DNA from: Calendula officinalis
Taxonomy: Eukaryota > Streptophyta > Magnoliopsida > Asterales > Asteraceae
Length of the DNA stretch: 64,000 bases
Assembly (NCBI GenBank): GCA_963853835.1
Contig: OY970832.1
Coordinates: forward strand, 8,328,001 to 8,392,000
Direction of reading: 5' to 3'
The position numbers were made by a program, and so were the translations under genes. Under the pieces are notes generated by a model. That model was not told the DNA's origin. It did not search any database and worked only from the letters and a program-made list of their open reading frames with translations. The first letter of the stretch is position 1. Each line of letters begins with the position of its first letter. Shown here one piece after another: positions 62,041 through 64,000 of this stretch.

Positions 62041-62768
62041 GGTTTCAAAGGATGGATTCTTCTAAAATTTTATTGAATTGAGCAGGGGACGTAAGACCTA
62101 ATTAGACATGTTGATTTTGTATTACATTTTATTTTCGGTGCTTTAGATTGGTTAACTTCGTGTTGAATAAAATATATGTTTTTAAATCTACATATAATAT
62201 TTTCTAAATATTTCATGGAAATTGATTCACTCAAATTTGTTTGGTTGTATCCCCACGTATGAATTTATGAAGCCCATGCTTATCAGTGTCATAAATCTTT
62301 CAACTTTTAGATGTAGAGATTTCTGAATGTGCACGGATGAATTATCAATTACCAAATAGTGTGACAAATGAGACACATTTCCACAATTCAAACCGTGTAC
62401 AACTTTAGAGAAAACAAACGGTTTTAAGTGTCAACAAATGGGAATCTGACACACTTATGGAGAGGTTTGCTAACAAAAATAAAATATGACTATTCTAAAA
62501 AGTTGGGTATAGTTTACCAATCAAAGTATAGTTTTATTTTTTAGTTTTCATTTATTTTTATACATTGAGACCATGAAATATTCGTGAATTCAATATCTAA
62601 GACAAATAAATGACAATCGCTATTAGTCAATACAAACCAACAGAGTTTTATTTAGTAAATGAAATAGAGTTTCTCCTCTGATCCACAATCAGATTGTTAT
62701 CAAGTTTTTACATTGCAAAAATAATCTTTCAGCTGCAAATAAAAAGAAGCAGTTTGACTTTGATGTGT
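62041..62768. other. Convergent 3' region between DUF642 gene 2 and the right-edge gene
   Basis: The 3' UTRs of both convergent genes lie here. AATAAAATATATG at about 62166 is a plausible poly(A) signal for the DUF642 gene. No other feature is seen. Confidence 0.45.
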
Positions 62769-63102
62769 TTATGATTCAGCTTGAGATTTGACAATGAAAT
62801 TTTGACGGCTGATTGGGTTCATGACAACCGGTGGGCCCGCAGTTCGTGGCCATGCCTGAAACTTCTTGTCAGTTTCTTCCCACCATGCCTTGTTTGAAAC
62901 AGTTGATGGAGTAGTACCTATTTTTTTATTTCATTCAAACACACACATTATATAAATTCTTTCTTAATTACTTATCTTTTCTGAATGTGTGTTTGTGAGA
63001 ATTGTTACCTCCAAAAAGCTTTTTGTCAGAAATGATATAGTCACAGGCGAAAGCCAACACAAATGCTCCTGCAAGGGAACCAACAATCTTGGTGGTTGTC
63101 AT
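62769..63102 (-). CDS. Small one-membrane-span plant protein (possible complex I accessory subunit)
   Basis: The exons are 63102-63009 and 62917-62769, giving 80 residues with phase-1 splicing (GGA-G/GT). Residues 1-20 form a short hydrophobic helix (KIVGSLAGAFVLAFACDYII). The rest is soluble with WWEETDKKFQAWPRTAGPPVV and NPISRQNF. A 5' UTR intron (63112-63977) precedes the start, with an acceptor TTTCAG 12 nt before the ATG region and a donor GAG/GTAAAC at 63978. The first exon runs past the window edge. From memory it resembles a small plant-specific mitochondrial complex I-associated protein (At1g67350-like). I hold that assignment loosely. The gene structure itself is well supported. Confidence 0.75.
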
Positions 63103-63977
63103 TTCTTCAAACTGAAACATCAAGAAAACAATTACAACTAATCAGCACGATTAGGCAACCTTGGTTTGTTTTTATTAGAGTTTATAACACGTATTTTCAT
63201 CCCATTATTTTTTGCCAAAACTAAAACAACTGTCACCAGAACTTCTAATCTGTAATTTCTAACTCATTTTCTTAATCTTCACCAGAACCATATTATATTT
63301 GATTATTTCCTCATTTCTAACTCATCATATTGGAAGCATATGATTCTATAGACATCCAAAACTAGAAGAATCCATCTCTCACTTTTAATTATAAAAGAGT
63401 TGATATTTTAACTCTATACTCCGTATTTAACAAGAATTATAATTTGTTGTAATTTCACAAAACTATTAAAACTCTGGCAATAATCTAGACCTCAAAAGCT
63501 AAAATCTTTAACTACAATTTCCAGCATCATCTTCGTTGTCATTGACTGAATGTAGCCTTATTGAGAGTAGCTCGTAAATAATATCAAATTCTATATAAAA
63601 AGCCAAACGAAATGCAAAACAAATTGTGTCGAACCTAACATCATAGATCAAAGTCTGGCTATATTGGATAAGACGAAGTACTAAATAATTCAAAAACCGT
63701 AACCGCAGCTCTAGTTCATAAGCACCAAATTGACCTAATTTCACATTTAATTTTATCGAATTTAATAGTTTGTGCAGTTGAACACTAATTTCGCTGATTT
63801 TTCTATTAGCAAAACAATCGATTCAATATCCAGATTTTCTCTTTAGATCACACAATTTAACACTTCTAAAATTAAATATAACATATATCATTAAGCTTTG
63901 ATGAACTAATTGCAAGTAATCGATCCGAAATACAAATTTATACATAAATTAATAGGAAGAAATTAATTCAAGTTTAC

Positions 63978-64000
63978 CTCTTTCGATCGTAAAAGAACTG
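63978..64000 (-). other. 5' UTR exon of the right-edge gene (partial)
   Basis: The minus strand reads ...CGAAAGAG/GTAAACTTG, giving a good donor at 63977/63978. It pairs with the acceptor at about 63112. The upstream end lies outside the window. The intron between (about 865 nt) holds no supported gene. Confidence 0.6.

Overview
The window is plant nuclear DNA. It has many short GT-AG introns, AT-rich non-coding sequence, plant retroelements using a tRNA-iMet-type primer site, TTTAGGG-like repeats and plant-only gene families. The retroelement proteins resemble, from memory, sequences common in Asteraceae (Anthemideae-like). I give that as a leaning, because no search was possible.

Four host gene loci are visible. 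(1) An insulin-degrading-enzyme-like M16 metallopeptidase lies on the minus strand at 13461-19245. I resolve 26 coding exons with consistent phase and 970 residues. A decayed partial copy of its 5' end lies at about 12.1-12.5 kb. (2) and (3) Two paralogous secreted DUF642 cell-wall proteins lie on the plus strand at 47522-49485 and 60364-62040, with three exons each and the same intron phases. (4) A small one-membrane-span protein lies on the minus strand at 62769-64000, and its 5' UTR runs off the right edge.

Most of the rest is mobile DNA. From 1 to about 11.9 kb there is a rearranged endogenous pararetrovirus (Caulimoviridae-like) locus. It contains movement, capsid, RT/RNase H and viroplasmin-like fragments, all broken. 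Two large head-to-head inverted repeats, a 2.9 kb CACTA element (TSD CAT) and a 541 bp hAT-like MITE (TSD AATTTGTT) are embedded in it. At 19.8-28.8 kb is a young but coding-defective Copia element (TSD GCGTT), split in gag by a 4.4 kb PIF/Harbinger element (TSD TAA). The Harbinger element carries an apparently intact transposase, a Myb-like ORF and about 0.7 kb of telomere-like repeat. At 32.5-44.0 kb is an 11.5 kb Copia element on the minus strand (TSD CCACT) with identical LTRs, long gag and pol ORFs, and a third 1158-codon ORF. At 51.2-58.8 kb is a Copia/Sirevirus-like element (TSD GTATT) that keeps a gag-like region but has lost pol. MITEs, SINE-like units, foldbacks and a solo LTR fill the spaces.

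The most unusual signals are in the retroelements. The 11.5 kb element carries about fifty copies of an 8-bp motif (CAGTAGTA) in its LTRs, its pol/ORF3 spacer and the linkers of all three ORFs. The pol-less element carries two families of repeated hairpins whose stems change in a compensatory way. The 11.5 kb element also has a candidate 119-nt intron whose removal would join gag to pol in frame. The metallopeptidase gene appears to have lost the stop codon that would expose a C-terminal peroxisomal signal.
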